A stretch of DNA of 64,000 bases from Zoroaster sp. YZ-2022 (GCA_029582265.1 CM055816.1:27820366-27884365); one strand, 5' to 3'. Positions 1-10,489 are shown, counted from the first letter of the stretch. Numbers and translations are program-made. The notes: generated by a model not told the origin, from the letters alone.

Positions 1-455
1 CGATCTGCCAATGATCCTCATTATTACATGATACTGAAACTATACACTGTAATGATAATATGAATGATACTGTCAATGAAAGATATGCCAACAATCAATT
101 TGAATCTCTCAAACAATTGACAACAAAACTATACACTGTAATGATAATATGAATGATACTGTCAATGAAAGATATGTCAACAATCAATTTGAATCTCTCA
201 AACAATTGACAACAAAACTATGCACTGTAATGATAATATGAATGATACTGTCAACGAAAGATATGCCAACAATCAATTTGAATCTCTCAAACAATTGACA
301 ACAAAACTATACACTGTAATGATAATATGAATGATACTGTCAATGAAAGATATGTCAACAATCAATTTGAATCTCTCAAACAATTGGCAACAAAGCTATA
401 CACTGTAATGATAATATTAATGATACTGTCAATGAGATATACCAACATGTACATG
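1..455. repeat. 89-bp minisatellite, left array (about 5 units)
   Basis: CTATACACTG recurs at 40, 129, 218, 307 and 396, an exact 89-bp period. Units contain TGATAATATGAATGATACTG. The same unit forms the much larger array at 55310-56975, in the paralogous position of the right segmental duplicate. The array starts near the window edge, and the first bases (CGATCTGCCAATGAT) match a motif that also ends related repeats near 8050 and 13578. Confidence 0.95.
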
Positions 456-1070
456 TGAAGCTCATTTGATGACAGACCAATTACAGTCCAAAAAGTACAA
501 GCTCCTAAGCAGGGGCGGATCCAATGTGGTTGAAAAGGGGGGAAACTGCCTATAAGGTGATCACGTATAAATTTTAACCAAGATGATGAATGAGTCTTGA
601 TGTCTTTGCCTGCCTCCAATTGATCCGCTAATTTGGCCCCAAAAACGGTAAATTTTTCAGCTCATAAAATTCCACACATTATTATTGAGAACAGTGTAAT
701 AATTTACTTTATTCTTACAGAAATTTGATAAGGCAACAAATTTTAGTTCAATAAAAATATCATTTGTCAAATTTTACTAAAAGGATAGCTCTTCAGAAAG
801 AAAGATTTCAAGGATGTTTGACTGTCAATTTACATGGTAAATGAACGGTGAGAACACGACACAAAATAACACACTGCCACTAAACGATGGACACACATAG
901 TTTTGATAATAAACATAAGGTTTATTTATCCCTAAACATATCTCACGATATGCAAAACGTTAACTCTATCACCGTGATAGTTTCTTTATTTATAAAACAG
1001 TTTACATCAAGCATTTAAAAAAATTCTGATCAAACTTATTTTGTTTTTCTTTTCTTTTAAGATTACCAAT
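456..1070. repeat. Left segmental-duplicate body, with a hAT-like MITE and a 170-bp extra block
   Basis: This stretch aligns with 56976-57410. Around 508-637 the sequence runs from CAGGGGCGGATCCA to a roughly inverted TTGATCCGCTAAT, resembling a small degenerate non-autonomous hAT-type element. Bases about 836-1005 are absent from the right copy and lie between two TTTACAT repeats. They contain a second copy of the GGTAAATGAACGGTGAG motif found at 58030. No coding potential is seen. Confidence 0.7.
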
Positions 1071-1304
1071 AATTTACAATGAATGTAATGAGGCAGGGAG
1101 AATCCAGGTTTCAGTGTATTTACCAATAGTTTACAATGAATGTAATGATGTATCAACTGGAGGCAGGGAGAATCCAGGTTTCAGTGTATTTACCAATAGA
1201 TTACAGTGAATGTAATGATGTATTCACTGGAGGCAGGGAGAATCCAGGTTTCAGTGTATTTACCAATAGTTTACAATGAATATAATGATGTATTAACTGG
1301 AGGC
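1071..1304. repeat. 70-bp minisatellite, left array (about 3.3 units)
   Basis: The unit contains GGAGGCAGGGAGAATCCAGG followed by TTTCAGTGTATTTACCAATAG. The first unit is shortened. It is paralogous to the 8.8-unit array at 57411-58028, and its unit is recognisably related to the 65-bp unit at 47975-52260. Confidence 0.93.
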
Positions 1305-1893
1305 AGGGAGAACACGACACGAAAGAACACACTACCATTAAACGATGGACACACATAGAAAAAATGTATGGTAACAGAACTTGTATAATGATATCAAGGG
1401 GAAACCTCTCCTTCCCCCTGCCCCCTCCCCCAACCACCACACCCCTCCCCCAACCACCACACCCCTCCCCAATACATCAAATGGTTTGAGACGCAATAGA
1501 AATGGCCCATTAAGTGTTTCCATCCGCAAAGTCGGCTTGTAAATAATATATGGAGAGGTTTCAGCTCTTACTGAGAACATACTATTGAATTTTAAGCGGT
1601 TTTTGTTCGGTATTGTTGTGCTTGTAACGAGTATTATCTCATCCGTATAATGATAATATTAATAACACTGTCAACGAAAGATATTAAGTCTTTTTAATGA
1701 CAGGCCAATTGTAGTGTTTCGTTAATTGGTCCACATGCAGTCGGCTTGTATTATGCCTTATTTTTCTTAACACTTAAAATTTTTGAATAATTAATTTTAT
1801 CGAAAAGAATGCCGAATATGACGAAATGTATTTCTACTTAGAATGCGTATGAATAGAAATGCAGTACACGCTCTTGTTATTTGACCTGTAGCA
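1305..1893. repeat. Left segmental-duplicate body, before the LINE
   Basis: Aligns with 58029-58612: GAACACGAC, a C-rich stretch of CCCCTCCCC blocks, ATCAAATGGTTTGAGACGC, then TGAGAACAGACTATTG... and TTGACCTGTAGCAGACTAT, which is where the LINE entered. Diverged copies of the central part recur at 7690-8060, 10735-11170, 12880-13600 and 63940-64000. Non-coding. Confidence 0.85.
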
Positions 1894-1899
1894 GACTAT
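1894..1899. repeat. Target-site duplication, left (GACTAT)
   Basis: GACTAT occurs immediately before the LINE tail here and again at 5763-5768 after the LINE 5' end. The right segmental duplicate has a single uninterrupted GCAGACTATAACGCC at about 58611. Confidence 0.85.
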
Positions 1900-2172
1900 T
1901 TCATTTCATTTCATTTATTTCATTTCATTTATTGATTTCACAGGTAGAAAAAAACAAATAAACACAAATTTACATTAGATTAACAGAAACAGAAACAAAG
2001 GTAGCACCCCTGTAGGATTACAAAAAAAGTAAACTAAATTACTGTCGAGTTGATCTCCTGATACTACCACTTAGGAAGTAAACAAACATTGAATCACACA
2101 AAGAACGATAAATGGCTTTAGGCACACTTTGAGATATAAAAATAATATAATAAAAATATAAAAACTTAAATA
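1900..2172 (-). repeat. LINE 3' UTR and microsatellite tail
   Basis: About 230 bp of AT-rich 3' UTR follow the stop codon at 2173-2175. They end in iterated TTCATTTCATTT (plus strand) adjoining the target duplication. Terminal short tandem repeats are the usual 3' end of CR1/L2-group LINEs and serve there as the template start for target-primed reverse transcription. Confidence 0.8.
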
Positions 2173-2699
2173 CTACACAGTTTGAGTTAGGGCATCTCCT
2201 AGGCCAGGGACTAATAAATGTTTTCTAAGTGAATTAACAAATAAAGATAAACTATAAATAACTGTTTCTTTAACATCTGTTGGTAGCACCTCCCATAATC
2301 TAGGGAATCTATACAAAAGAGAATGATGAGCAGCATTGGACCTTGCCATTTGATGAGAAAACTTGGATTAGATTAACATGGATTAGATCAATAGGAATGT
2401 CAAATTTATTATATAAACATTTAATAGCAAACACAATTGAAAGGAAATGAATTATATTGTTTAAAAAGGGAAGACCCAACTTGACACACCTGTCAGAATA
2501 CACAATTTCACTATTGGAATTAATTAAAGCCTTTCTCGGCAGGCCTAAACAAAAACGGGTGAAACGTCTTTGTACCTTCTCAAGCGTTTCTTGTTGGGTA
2601 GTGAGGACAGGGCACCAGACGGGGGCTGCATACTCAAGTATGGGTCTGCTAATTGAGCGATAAAGTGAAATAAGAATTTTAGGGTCCCTAGTTTTAACT

Positions 2700-3720
2700 A
2701 CTCTACCAATAAATCCATTTAGCCTTGTGGCTTTTGAAGCAACATTGCTAATATGGGTTTTCCAGCTTAAGTCCCTAGAAATAATAACACCAAGGTATTT
2801 GTAGTTATCAACATTTTCCAAAGTGTAATCACCAATATTATACAGTGGTTTAGCAGGATTTCTAGAACGGGTCACAGTCATTAGCTTACATTTATTTGGG
2901 TTTAAAGCCATACAGTTTAAATTACACCAGGTGTTTATGTGCTGCAGATCATTCTGGAGTGTCACTTCATCATCTGGAGTTTTAATAACTCTATACAAAA
3001 CAGTGTCATCTGCATATTGACGAAGATCCGACTGAACACAAAATGGCAGATCAAAAGCAAAAATGTTGAAAAGTAAAGGTCCAAGAACAGATCCCTGTGG
3101 CACACCAGAATGAACTGCAGCCCAGTCAGATGATGATCCCATAAACTGAACCCGTTGAGACCTATTTGTAAGATAAGACTTAAACCAGTCCAACATTGAA
3201 CCACAAACGCCATATTTATGTAATTTGTTCAAAAGAACCTGATGACTCACACGATCAAATGCTTTAGACCAATCTAAAAATATGGCATCAATGCGGGAGG
3301 GTTTCGGAACATCAAGTGCATTGGCCCAGCTATGATAACAAGTTGTCAATTGAGTAACACAGGAGCGCTTTGGCAAAAACCCATGTTGAGTATAAGGTGA
3401 GATTATCCCCCCTCTATCGATTAATGAGATGTTTACATACAACCCTTTCAAGAATCTTACCAACAACAGAACAGAGTGAGATGGGTCTATAGTTTGACAT
3501 AACATGAGCATCACCAGTTTTAAATAATGGAACAACATTCGCTAGCTTCCATTCATGAGGAACTACACCAGAGGCAAGCGAAAAGTAAAAAAGTTTAGCT
3601 AATGGCTGGGCTAAACTATCACAAGTTAGTTTAAGCAACATTGGAGATATGTCATCAGGACCACAAGATTTATGCATGTTAAGTTCAGAAAGGAGTTGTT
3701 TAACTTCAGCCGGAGTAGTT
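2700..3720 (-). other. Reverse transcriptase domain of the LINE
   Basis: Visible motifs are CGPDDISP and WKLANVVPLFKTGD, then NYRPISL, HGFLPKRS, the first catalytic block FLDWSKAFDRV, SGVPQGSVLGPLLF, the catalytic YADDTVLY (YADD codons at 3005-3016), NPNKCKLM and KYLGVIIS. All three catalytic aspartates are present. One frameshift at about 3410-3420 separates the fingers region from the palm. Confidence 0.92.
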
Positions 3721-4319
3721 GAAATGTTACAAAGACGAAAATCAGTAAAAGTGTGATCACATGAGATATCAATGATATTGTTAGAGTCACTACTAAAGTT
3801 TCTCTGGAAAATAAGGTTGAAATTCTGAGCAATATTGACCGGATCATTAATAACGCCATTTTCAGTTTGAAAACTTGTAATTGTACTCTTTCGACGCTGG
3901 GTACTAACAAACGACCAGAACCTTTTAGGATTAGATGGAGAATTCATGGCCATGTCCTTGATATAACTACAATATGATTGTCTAACTAAATATTTGACCT
4001 CATTCCGAAGCTTTTTGTATTTGTTCCATAAATTATGATTATCCTTGTTACGGATAGCTGCTTTGTAAGCTTTGTTTTTCTTTTTAGACAAAATAATGAT
4101 ATCTGCAGTAATCCAAGGATGTTTCTTTCTACCTTTACATTTGGCAATAGGAACAATATCTTTCACAGCAGCAAACAATAGGTCTTTAAAATAATCCCAT
4201 ACCACATCAATGTTGTCTGAAGAAAAACAGGTATCCAAGGCACCATGCGAAGAGTGTCACATAAAGTATTGATATCAGCTTTATTATATTGGTAAAAAGA
4301 CCTATTCATAGTTTTTTGA

Positions 4320-5022
4320 TCATGAGAGGTTAACGTATAACAAGTTAAAATAAACACCATTATGATCACTGTTACCAAGACCAGAATGTTGGGTAACGAT
4401 TGAAAATAAGTCAGGTCTGTTGGTAAATAACAAATCTATAACTGAGCCAGAATTGGTAGGTGAATTTCCATCACGAGTGGTGAATGTAACTAATTGCTGT
4501 AAATTGAGAATATCGGAAATATTATGGAGACGTTGTACTGAGGATGATTGTATATGGGAGTTATTTGATGACACCTTAAAATCTATGTTGAAATCACCAA
4601 GTATAGCAATGGCAACGTACTGTTGGGAAAATGCCAATATATTTTAAAGAACAGATTGATAATCCTCAAAAAATTTAACAGTGGCACTCGGAGGCCTGTA
4701 CAAACATCCCAATAACACTTTACCATGTTTAGTATGTATATCAACCATAATTAATTCTAGGTCCACATGTTCAAACTCATATTTACGAACGGGAGATAAA
4801 TGTTTAGCAATAGTGACAAATACTCCCCCACCATGCCTGTTACGATCTTTTCTGAAAATAGCATAATTACAGTTAGAAGTGAGTTCTCCATCATGTATCG
4901 AGTTGTCCAGCCAGGATTCCGTGATAAAAGCTAAGTCAAGCTTGTAGACATCTAGTTCCGTTTGAAAGAGAAGCAACTTGTTGACGATACTTCTTGCGTT
5001 GAACAGAACTGCGCTAATAGTA
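4320..5022 (-). other. APE-type endonuclease domain of the LINE
   Basis: Motifs in order are LFNARSIVNK, AFITESWLD (catalytic Glu), RHGGGVFV, GCLYRPP, ILGDFNIDF and NSDHNGV (catalytic His region). This is the standard order of AP-endonuclease-like domains that nick the target for reverse transcription. It is split by a single TAA at 4644-4646 between YRPP and GDFN. Confidence 0.9.
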
Positions 5023-5105
5023 GACTTGGATGAAAATCCCATTGGTCGACACTGTGTAGGCTGTGAAGATGACGATGACGATGATGATGGTAAGAGCTTT
5101 GTAGA

Positions 5106-5132
5106 TGGACCAGGATTACTTTCAATATCACC
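5106..5132 (-). other. 2A-like ribosome-skipping motif (GDIESNPGP)
   Basis: The codons read C-G-D-I-E-S-N-P-G-P, a full match to the D-(V/I)-E-x-N-P-G-P consensus. It lies about 216 residues after the element's own start and just before a serine-rich linker and the endonuclease. In characterised 2A peptides the ribosome fails to form the Gly-Pro bond and then resumes, releasing two products from one frame. 2A-like motifs are known near the N-terminus of APE-type LINEs of sea urchin and other marine invertebrates. Function in this copy is inferred from sequence. The motif itself is intact although the downstream frame is broken. Confidence 0.9.
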
Positions 5133-5753
5133 ACAGACATCCAATACAATGTTAAATGAAGCAACACAGTTGGAATAATAACTGATTGGGGCATTTCCAA
5201 ACTTACAGTTTCTTGGAGGTCTTTGTTTGTACTTGTATATAGTCAGCCATGATGAATTGAAGAAGCCACAAAAGGGTGCTTGGTCAGAACATGGGCTTGA
5301 TTGTGTTGTACAATAGCAGGCATCAAGGAGTTGAAAAATTTGAAGTTCAAGACGTGAATAGGGGCAGGATGCATGTATGTGTATTTGTACACAGTTCCAC
5401 CATGATGGTTGCATTGTGAAGATAAACCATGCTTGCTCAGAACAAAGGAGTGTGAAAGCAGGATGCCAACTGCTGGGATGACCATAATGGGGTTGGTCAA
5501 GCGTAACATGAAGAATGCAGCAATGACGTGATACAGTGCAAGATTCTGGCTGAAAATACTGAGAATCCATGAAGAAAACTGGCCAGGAATCATTCCAGAA
5601 ACATTGAGAATGTACATATCTTACATCAGAAGAAAGAGTAGTCAAAGCCCCATCAGCTGGTATGAAATTCATACAGTATGTGAAGCTACAAATGGCAAAA
5701 ATAGTACATATTGTCAGAGCCCAGCAAGGAGCATGCTGACTGACCGCCATCAT
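5133..5753 (-). other. N-terminal secretory-like, Cys-rich region upstream of 2A
   Basis: About 207 codons precede the 2A motif. The first 30 include a hydrophobic stretch (WALTICTIFAICSF) that looks like a signal peptide or membrane anchor. The rest has many Cys and aromatic residues and no zinc-knuckle or RRM motif typical of LINE ORF1 proteins. If 2A works, this product would be made separately from the endonuclease-RT. Work on sea urchin LINE 2As reported that some double as signal sequences. I do not recognise a named domain here. Confidence 0.6.
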
Positions 5754-5762
5754 CTTATATCG

Positions 5763-5768
5763 GACTAT
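5763..5768. repeat. Target-site duplication, right (GACTAT)
   Basis: Second copy of the 6-bp duplication next to the LINE 5' end. The flank continues ...AAAGCCAAACTCCATTGG, matching the right segmental duplicate after its empty site. Confidence 0.85.
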
Positions 5769-7250
5769 AAAGCCAAACTCCATTGGATACGAGCAATTAA
5801 GTTAAATATCCAAGATGTGTGGATATTATTAGTCCATTATCCAGGTAATACTTCGGTACCATCTGGAGGGACTAATTCATTTATGTTTTTTTACGGGAAA
5901 ATATGAAAATTCCAAACAAATATGATAGACTTGCTGAAACGGTAGCTTTGTACTCGTTTTAAAGCAAAATTTAAACGCTAAGCCTTATCCAATAAAACAC
6001 TGTTACGACTGTTTGAGGATTGCTACCAGAGGTAGCCTCAAAAGATCCCATCTTATTACACGTAGTACAATAATTAAAGATAAACAGCAACATAAAACAA
6101 CCGTTGTACATGTTTTATGTCAATACAATGCACCAGCGAAATAAGAATTAACGCAGAAAATACGTCTTTGCGAAGCAAACTCCAAAGTTTCACAAGTATC
6201 GCCTATATCTTAGGAAATATTTGTTTTGGGTTTGTGTTTTGGAACTTAAAGGTAAGATTTAGGGCCAGTTTTTCCACATCGTCAAATTCACCCTTTCCCC
6301 GTGTGAATCTGACATATGACAGACTTGTATAAGGGGTCACTCTATGTTGAAAGTTGGACCTTTTCAATGACGTCATTGACACAAAAATAAATGATATTTA
6401 ACACATGCTTAAAACGTGAAATATAACCTAAAACGTGAAATATAATTATATATATTTTTTGTATTTGGTTAATCATCACAAAACAAAAGGAAACATAATC
6501 TGTTGTCTTAGGGAGAATTCAGGACGGTGCAGGCGGTACATACAAGAAGGAGCGGGTGGCACACCCAGATGTTCATTCTGAGGTAAAAGAATACTTTGGA
6601 CACATTGTTTATTCTCCAATCAATTTTTGAAAATTTATATAGATATCTTCCAAATCTATATTCCCTTTTGAATTAATCAAATTTTTGTTTTAATTTTGGG
6701 TGAAATTAATACCCTTGCATAAAAACTTCAAAACAATATTTAGGGGTTACAAAAGACGGTCCTAAATAAGGGCGTTCTGACTCAAAACGCTAAAATATCA
6801 TCATTTAATCCATTAAAACAAGTTTATATTATAAAACTATGAAATATGTACCTCACAAACAGAATTTAAAGAGAAAAATGTCCAATGCTTCATTGATGAC
6901 TACTCCGGTCGTTAGTTCTTTTGTTGAAATGATACACACCATGATGTACAACGGCTGTTTGATATAAGCCATTTAGCTTAATTATTTTGCTGCAGTGAAA
7001 AGCGGAACCGTTTTAGGCTACTTCCGTTATAGCCATCATTAAGCAGTCGTATGAGTGGTTTACTGAACGAGGTTAAACTTTTTCAAATTAAACAGCGACA
7101 ATCGTTTGAAAACTAACAATAAGCTACCGTTTCAGTAGGGCTGTCATACCTTTTGTAATTAATAGATGTTTTGCAAGCAGAAAACATATGACAGATTTAG
7201 TCCCTCCTGATAGTCCCAGCATATTATTTTTCAATCCCTGGCTCATGGAC
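5769..7250. repeat. Left segmental-duplicate body after the LINE; no gene
   Basis: Aligns with 58620-58660 and 61880-63415. At 5805-5850 it holds a single copy of the 43-bp unit that is expanded to about 76 copies in the right duplicate. A diverged third copy of 5805-6260 is at 12176-12650. No credible coding region is seen: all open frames are short and repeat-wide. Confidence 0.85.
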
Positions 7251-7520
7251 TCTCTGTATTCTCAATGCTTTCGAGTGTATGTGACGTCTTAACATCTTGA
7301 CCACCGAGCTTGTCCGGTGGCGATTGGCCGGCTAGAATCCCATAGCAGCAGGTACCGCGAGATGTGTATATTAATTAAGTCTTACATCGGGTGATAATTT
7401 GATTTTACCCTTACACTGACGTATGTATGAAGCACTTTGCTCAGTGCTTTCAGTGCAGGAGGTTGTGGGTTCGAATCCCACCCCAATCGCCTTTGGATTT
7501 TTTCAAAGACACTCGTCACA
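7251..7520. repeat. tRNA-derived SINE pair, left duplicate (one partly deleted)
   Basis: At 7465-7497 the plus strand has a perfect T-arm: GTGGG, loop TTCGAAT, stem CCCAC, then CCCAATCGCC. The facing minus-strand element (7260-7320) keeps the A-box-like part (AGCTCGGTGG on the minus strand) but lacks the T-arm part that the right duplicate still has at 63445-63510. These are tRNA-like repeats, not functional tRNA genes: no complete cloverleaf is seen. Confidence 0.7.
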
Positions 7521-8060
7521 CGGCAGAAAGGGGCACGCTGTCATAAAAGTGGGAAACGCATTTTACAAAGTCGTTAAATTACATAAAATTCCCCCTTGAC
7601 CCGCCCCTTTCGATCCGCTAATGGTTTAAGACGCAATTGCAATCGCGTGTTGAATTTGAATTTCAATAACATTCAATTACTGAATTAAAAGTCAAAGTCC
7701 TGAACTTGAAATGGCTCATTAAGTTTTTCCACCCGCAGCTGGCTTGTAAAATAATATATGAGAGGTTTCAGCTCTTACTGAGAAGAGACTATTGAGTTTA
7801 TTATCTCACACAAAATGACAATAAAACTACCGAATATAATCATTTGTCAACCGTAGAGATATGAAATCAATAAATTTGAAGTTTTTTTGATGACAGACCA
7901 ATTCAGTGTTTCGGCAGTCGGCTTGTAAATAATATATAGAGAGGTTTCAGTTCTTTTTGATGACAGACCAATTTAGATGATGAATGGACACTTGTCGTCT
8001 TTGCCTGCCTCCTTTATCCGTTATAACTTCCCCCTTTGTATAGTTCCCCGATCTGCCAAT
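7521..8060. repeat. End of left segmental duplicate; dispersed repeat core
   Basis: Matches 63730-64000 up to the window end: GGTTTAAGACGCAATTGC, AATTTCAATAACATTC, GGCTTGTAAAATAATATATG. It closes with GTCTTTGCCTGCCTCC and CGATCTGCCAATG, a terminal motif also seen at the window start and near 13578. Non-coding. Confidence 0.8.
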
Positions 8061-8990
8061 GTACTTAATTATTTTCATGATCATATTGATCACTTTAATT
8101 TAATCTTTTGAATTATATTGTAATTTTCAGGGCCATGTTTTGTGAACAGGTTACTGTGATAAAAGATCAGAAATAAATAAATAAATCCTGTGAAGCGGCA
8201 ACCTGGGAATCACTAGAAGAGGATTCGATATTTGTTATGATACAATTTCACACAATTTTCAATAGAAAAACAGAATATGTACAGGTATAAGTATGTATAA
8301 ATACCTGTACATGTTATGTTGGTGTCCGTATTGTACATACAGGCAATATCAAATATCAAAGAGTAGTCTTGGCACAAGCGTCAATATCCTACTCTCTGCA
8401 ATGCCACTGGTGGAAGTGCAAGGCATTAATGCTATCAACATAATTATTCTATTAAAAATAGTCTTGGTTCAAGTCTGGTTTGTTTTGTTCATATATAACA
8501 TTCAGATTAGACTTAATTAAAGCTGACTTGTAAACTTCGTCTGTATTGTTCAGAATAGACTCACTTCTGAAACTGACATATTTCGTTTACACGCGTCATC
8601 ATTACATCATCAATACGGCATGCATTATTTATCAATACTAACAACGTCCGATCGCGACGAGACTTAAGAAGTATGAAATACGAATATTTGTAGGGCTAAT
8701 TCAGAAGTTACATAATTATTACGTCATAAGGTGCCAAATTACATATTTATAACATTTTACTTAAAAGCCTTACGTTTCACGTTTTTGATGTGTTAATGAA
8801 CATGTCATTTACATTCATACCTCTAAAAAAAATGCTGTCAAGAAAACTCAGAACAGCTCTGAGGTCTGTTCAAAAAGAAAAACTTGTCTAGTTTTATGTG
8901 TTACCTTGTCTACAATAAAAGAAAAATAAACACCTTTATAATTATACAAATACACGTGCATACACATGAGTATATTCGAGCGAGACCTCC
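8061..8990. other. Intergenic; possible LINE-tail remnant at about 8190
   Basis: AT-rich sequence with no supported gene. ATAAATAAATAAAT at about 8174-8187 follows a short sequence that could be an old LINE 3' end, but nothing upstream is recognisable. Confidence 0.5.
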
Positions 8991-9490
8991 AGTATTCCCG
9001 GCCCTGTGTCCGGACTGGCTCTTGCCGCGCTGGCATGGTGAGAAAACGCTGGTGTTCAATTTGAAATAAAGAACATTTTTGTTAACTATATGTATGCTAG
9101 CCATCAGCACCAGATCAAGAAATAAATTTGCAGAAAAGCGTCTTTCTAATGACATGAGATCAACGTTTATTTCAACAAGAAATTAATTAACATTAAATTT
9201 ATTAATGCAAAAACAAAATTATAAAGAGGGATATCAAAATCAACAAATTTAATACATTTTCCACAGGGGGGAGTTTTACAGACTGTAGCCAGTGTACGTA
9301 AACGGCTTCGGCGAAGCCGAGCGAGGTCTCCGGGGTTCCTCGGTGCCCAGACTGACGGATGCCGCGCTGGCAGTCTGAGAAAACACCGGTGTTCAATTTG
9401 AAACGATATGTAACCATCAGTACCAGATCATCAGCAAAAAATGATTATTTAGAAACATTTATTTCATCCCAACATCATTAAGAAATAAAT
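8990..9490. repeat. Two diverged direct copies of a roughly 180-bp repeat (8990-9190, 9340-9490)
   Basis: Both contain TGCCGCGCTGGCA, TGAGAAAAC, GGTGTTCAATTTGAAA and CCATCAG.ACCAGATCA in the same order, with 10-20% differences. Between them is AGCCAGTGTACGTAAACGGC. No coding potential; origin unknown. Confidence 0.7.
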
Positions 9491-10279
9491 TTTCATTATT
9501 TGTTCCAATTAATATATTAAGACAGATGCAACAAACTATAAGCTGTAAATTAATTAACACAAAATAAACAAAATAAACAACTAAACAAAACACATTAAAT
9601 AATGTTAACATGTAAGGAAAATGAGGAAGCAAAGCTTTTGTACTCTTCCCAAACACAAACAAAACACAATTAACAGGAGATATATACAAGACAAAGACAA
9701 GTCAAGCAAAAACAGGAGTAAGACTGGATGTAGCTTTAGACTGGATGTAAAATCAGGTTATCTACATATAAGATTCTAAAATACTACTTTTAAGTTTTTG
9801 GCCAAAAGATGTCGGGGAAACAGCTTGTCTTAAGTCTGTACAAAACACGACTCTGTAATAGGCTATTTTATGAGTGAGTTGTCCTACTAAAATTAACATA
9901 AAATTACCATTTGATGAACTACGAGTCTCATAGGAGTGAACAGAAGCAATTAATGTAAACCAATATTGAAAACTAGCAAGCAGTAAGTTATATTTCAACC
10001 TAAATTTCCCAAAATTAAGATAATAGATGTTTTAAAAGTTTGAGATTCTCAAATAAAGGATTTTCAAAATAAAAGATCACGGAACCCAACCTTGTTTACA
10101 ATGCGAACTGCTCGTTTCTGTAGAAACCCTAACAAAATGCAGTGGGTTTACCCCAAGTAAGAATTGCATAATTCAAATCAGGTGTTAGAAGAACTGTTTT
10201 CGGCAAAAAGAGTTTCAACCGTGTCATAATACAAAAAAATTTATAGAAATCTTACTGGACAATAATTATATTAACATTG
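9491..10279. other. Intergenic, no feature seen
   Basis: AT-rich DNA with only short chance reading frames. No repeats shared with the rest of the window were noticed. Confidence 0.5.
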
Positions 10280-10440
10280 ATTTAATTTTGCCCTACACCG
10301 ACGTGTGTATAGCACTGCATACTCATTGCTTTCCAAGTGTCTGTAAACAAATACATAAGCGACTCGGGTGGGAATCGAACCCACGACCTCATGCTGACTA
10401 TTGCAGACGTCTTAACATCTTATTAATTGAAACATAAACT
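10280..10440 (-). repeat. tRNA-derived SINE-like copy
   Basis: Starts with AATTTTGCCCTACACCGACG, shared with the arms of the hairpin at 15878-16114. The minus strand has a T-arm with stem GTGGG/CCCAC and loop TTCGATT, then CCGAGTCGC. It continues into TGCAGACGTCTTAACATCTT, shared with the copies at 7300 and 63500. Confidence 0.75.
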
Positions 10441-10489
10441 AAAGACTCAATTACTGAGGAAGTATTTATAATATGAATAACATTCTTTG

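Larger units (their letters stand above)
2173..5753 (-). pseudogene. LINE polyprotein (2A-APE-RT), inactivated
   Basis: The open frame runs from the double ATG at 5753/5750 to the stop at 2173. An upstream in-frame ATG at 5783 lies in flanking DNA and is not the element's own. Segments: 5753-4644 carries the N-terminal region, 2A motif and first half of the endonuclease, and ends at one in-frame TAA (4646-4644). The same frame resumes at 4643 through GDFN and SDHNGV to about 4345. A frame change covers about 4345-4240. The next segment, 4238-3414, leads into RT and ends in a G-run (plus-strand CCCCCC) near 3410, where one base changes the frame. 3420-2375 carries the RT catalytic core. A last frame change near 2375, beside a repeated GGATTAGAT, leads to the C-terminus. 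That makes one nonsense change and about four indels: recent but dead. Confidence 0.9.
1900..5762 (-). mobile_element. Near full-length APE-type non-LTR retrotransposon (CR1/L2-like group) with a 2A-like peptide
   Basis: A minus-strand LINE of 3.86 kb. On that strand the order is a very short 5' leader, a Cys-rich N-terminal region, a 2A-like motif, an APE endonuclease, a reverse transcriptase, a stop at 2173-2175, a 3' UTR and a tail of short AAATG-type repeats (1900-1940). Both ends are defined by the GACTAT target duplication and by the empty paralogous site near 58611. The simple-repeat tail in place of poly(A), the APE endonuclease and the single long frame fit CR1/L2-group elements. Clade placement is inferred from motifs only. 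The coding frame is broken at several points, so this copy is dead. Confidence 0.93.

Noticed and set aside
5754..5783. Upstream ATG at 5783 as the LINE start
   Set aside because: It lies outside the element: the target duplication and the empty paralogous site place the element's 5' end at 5762.
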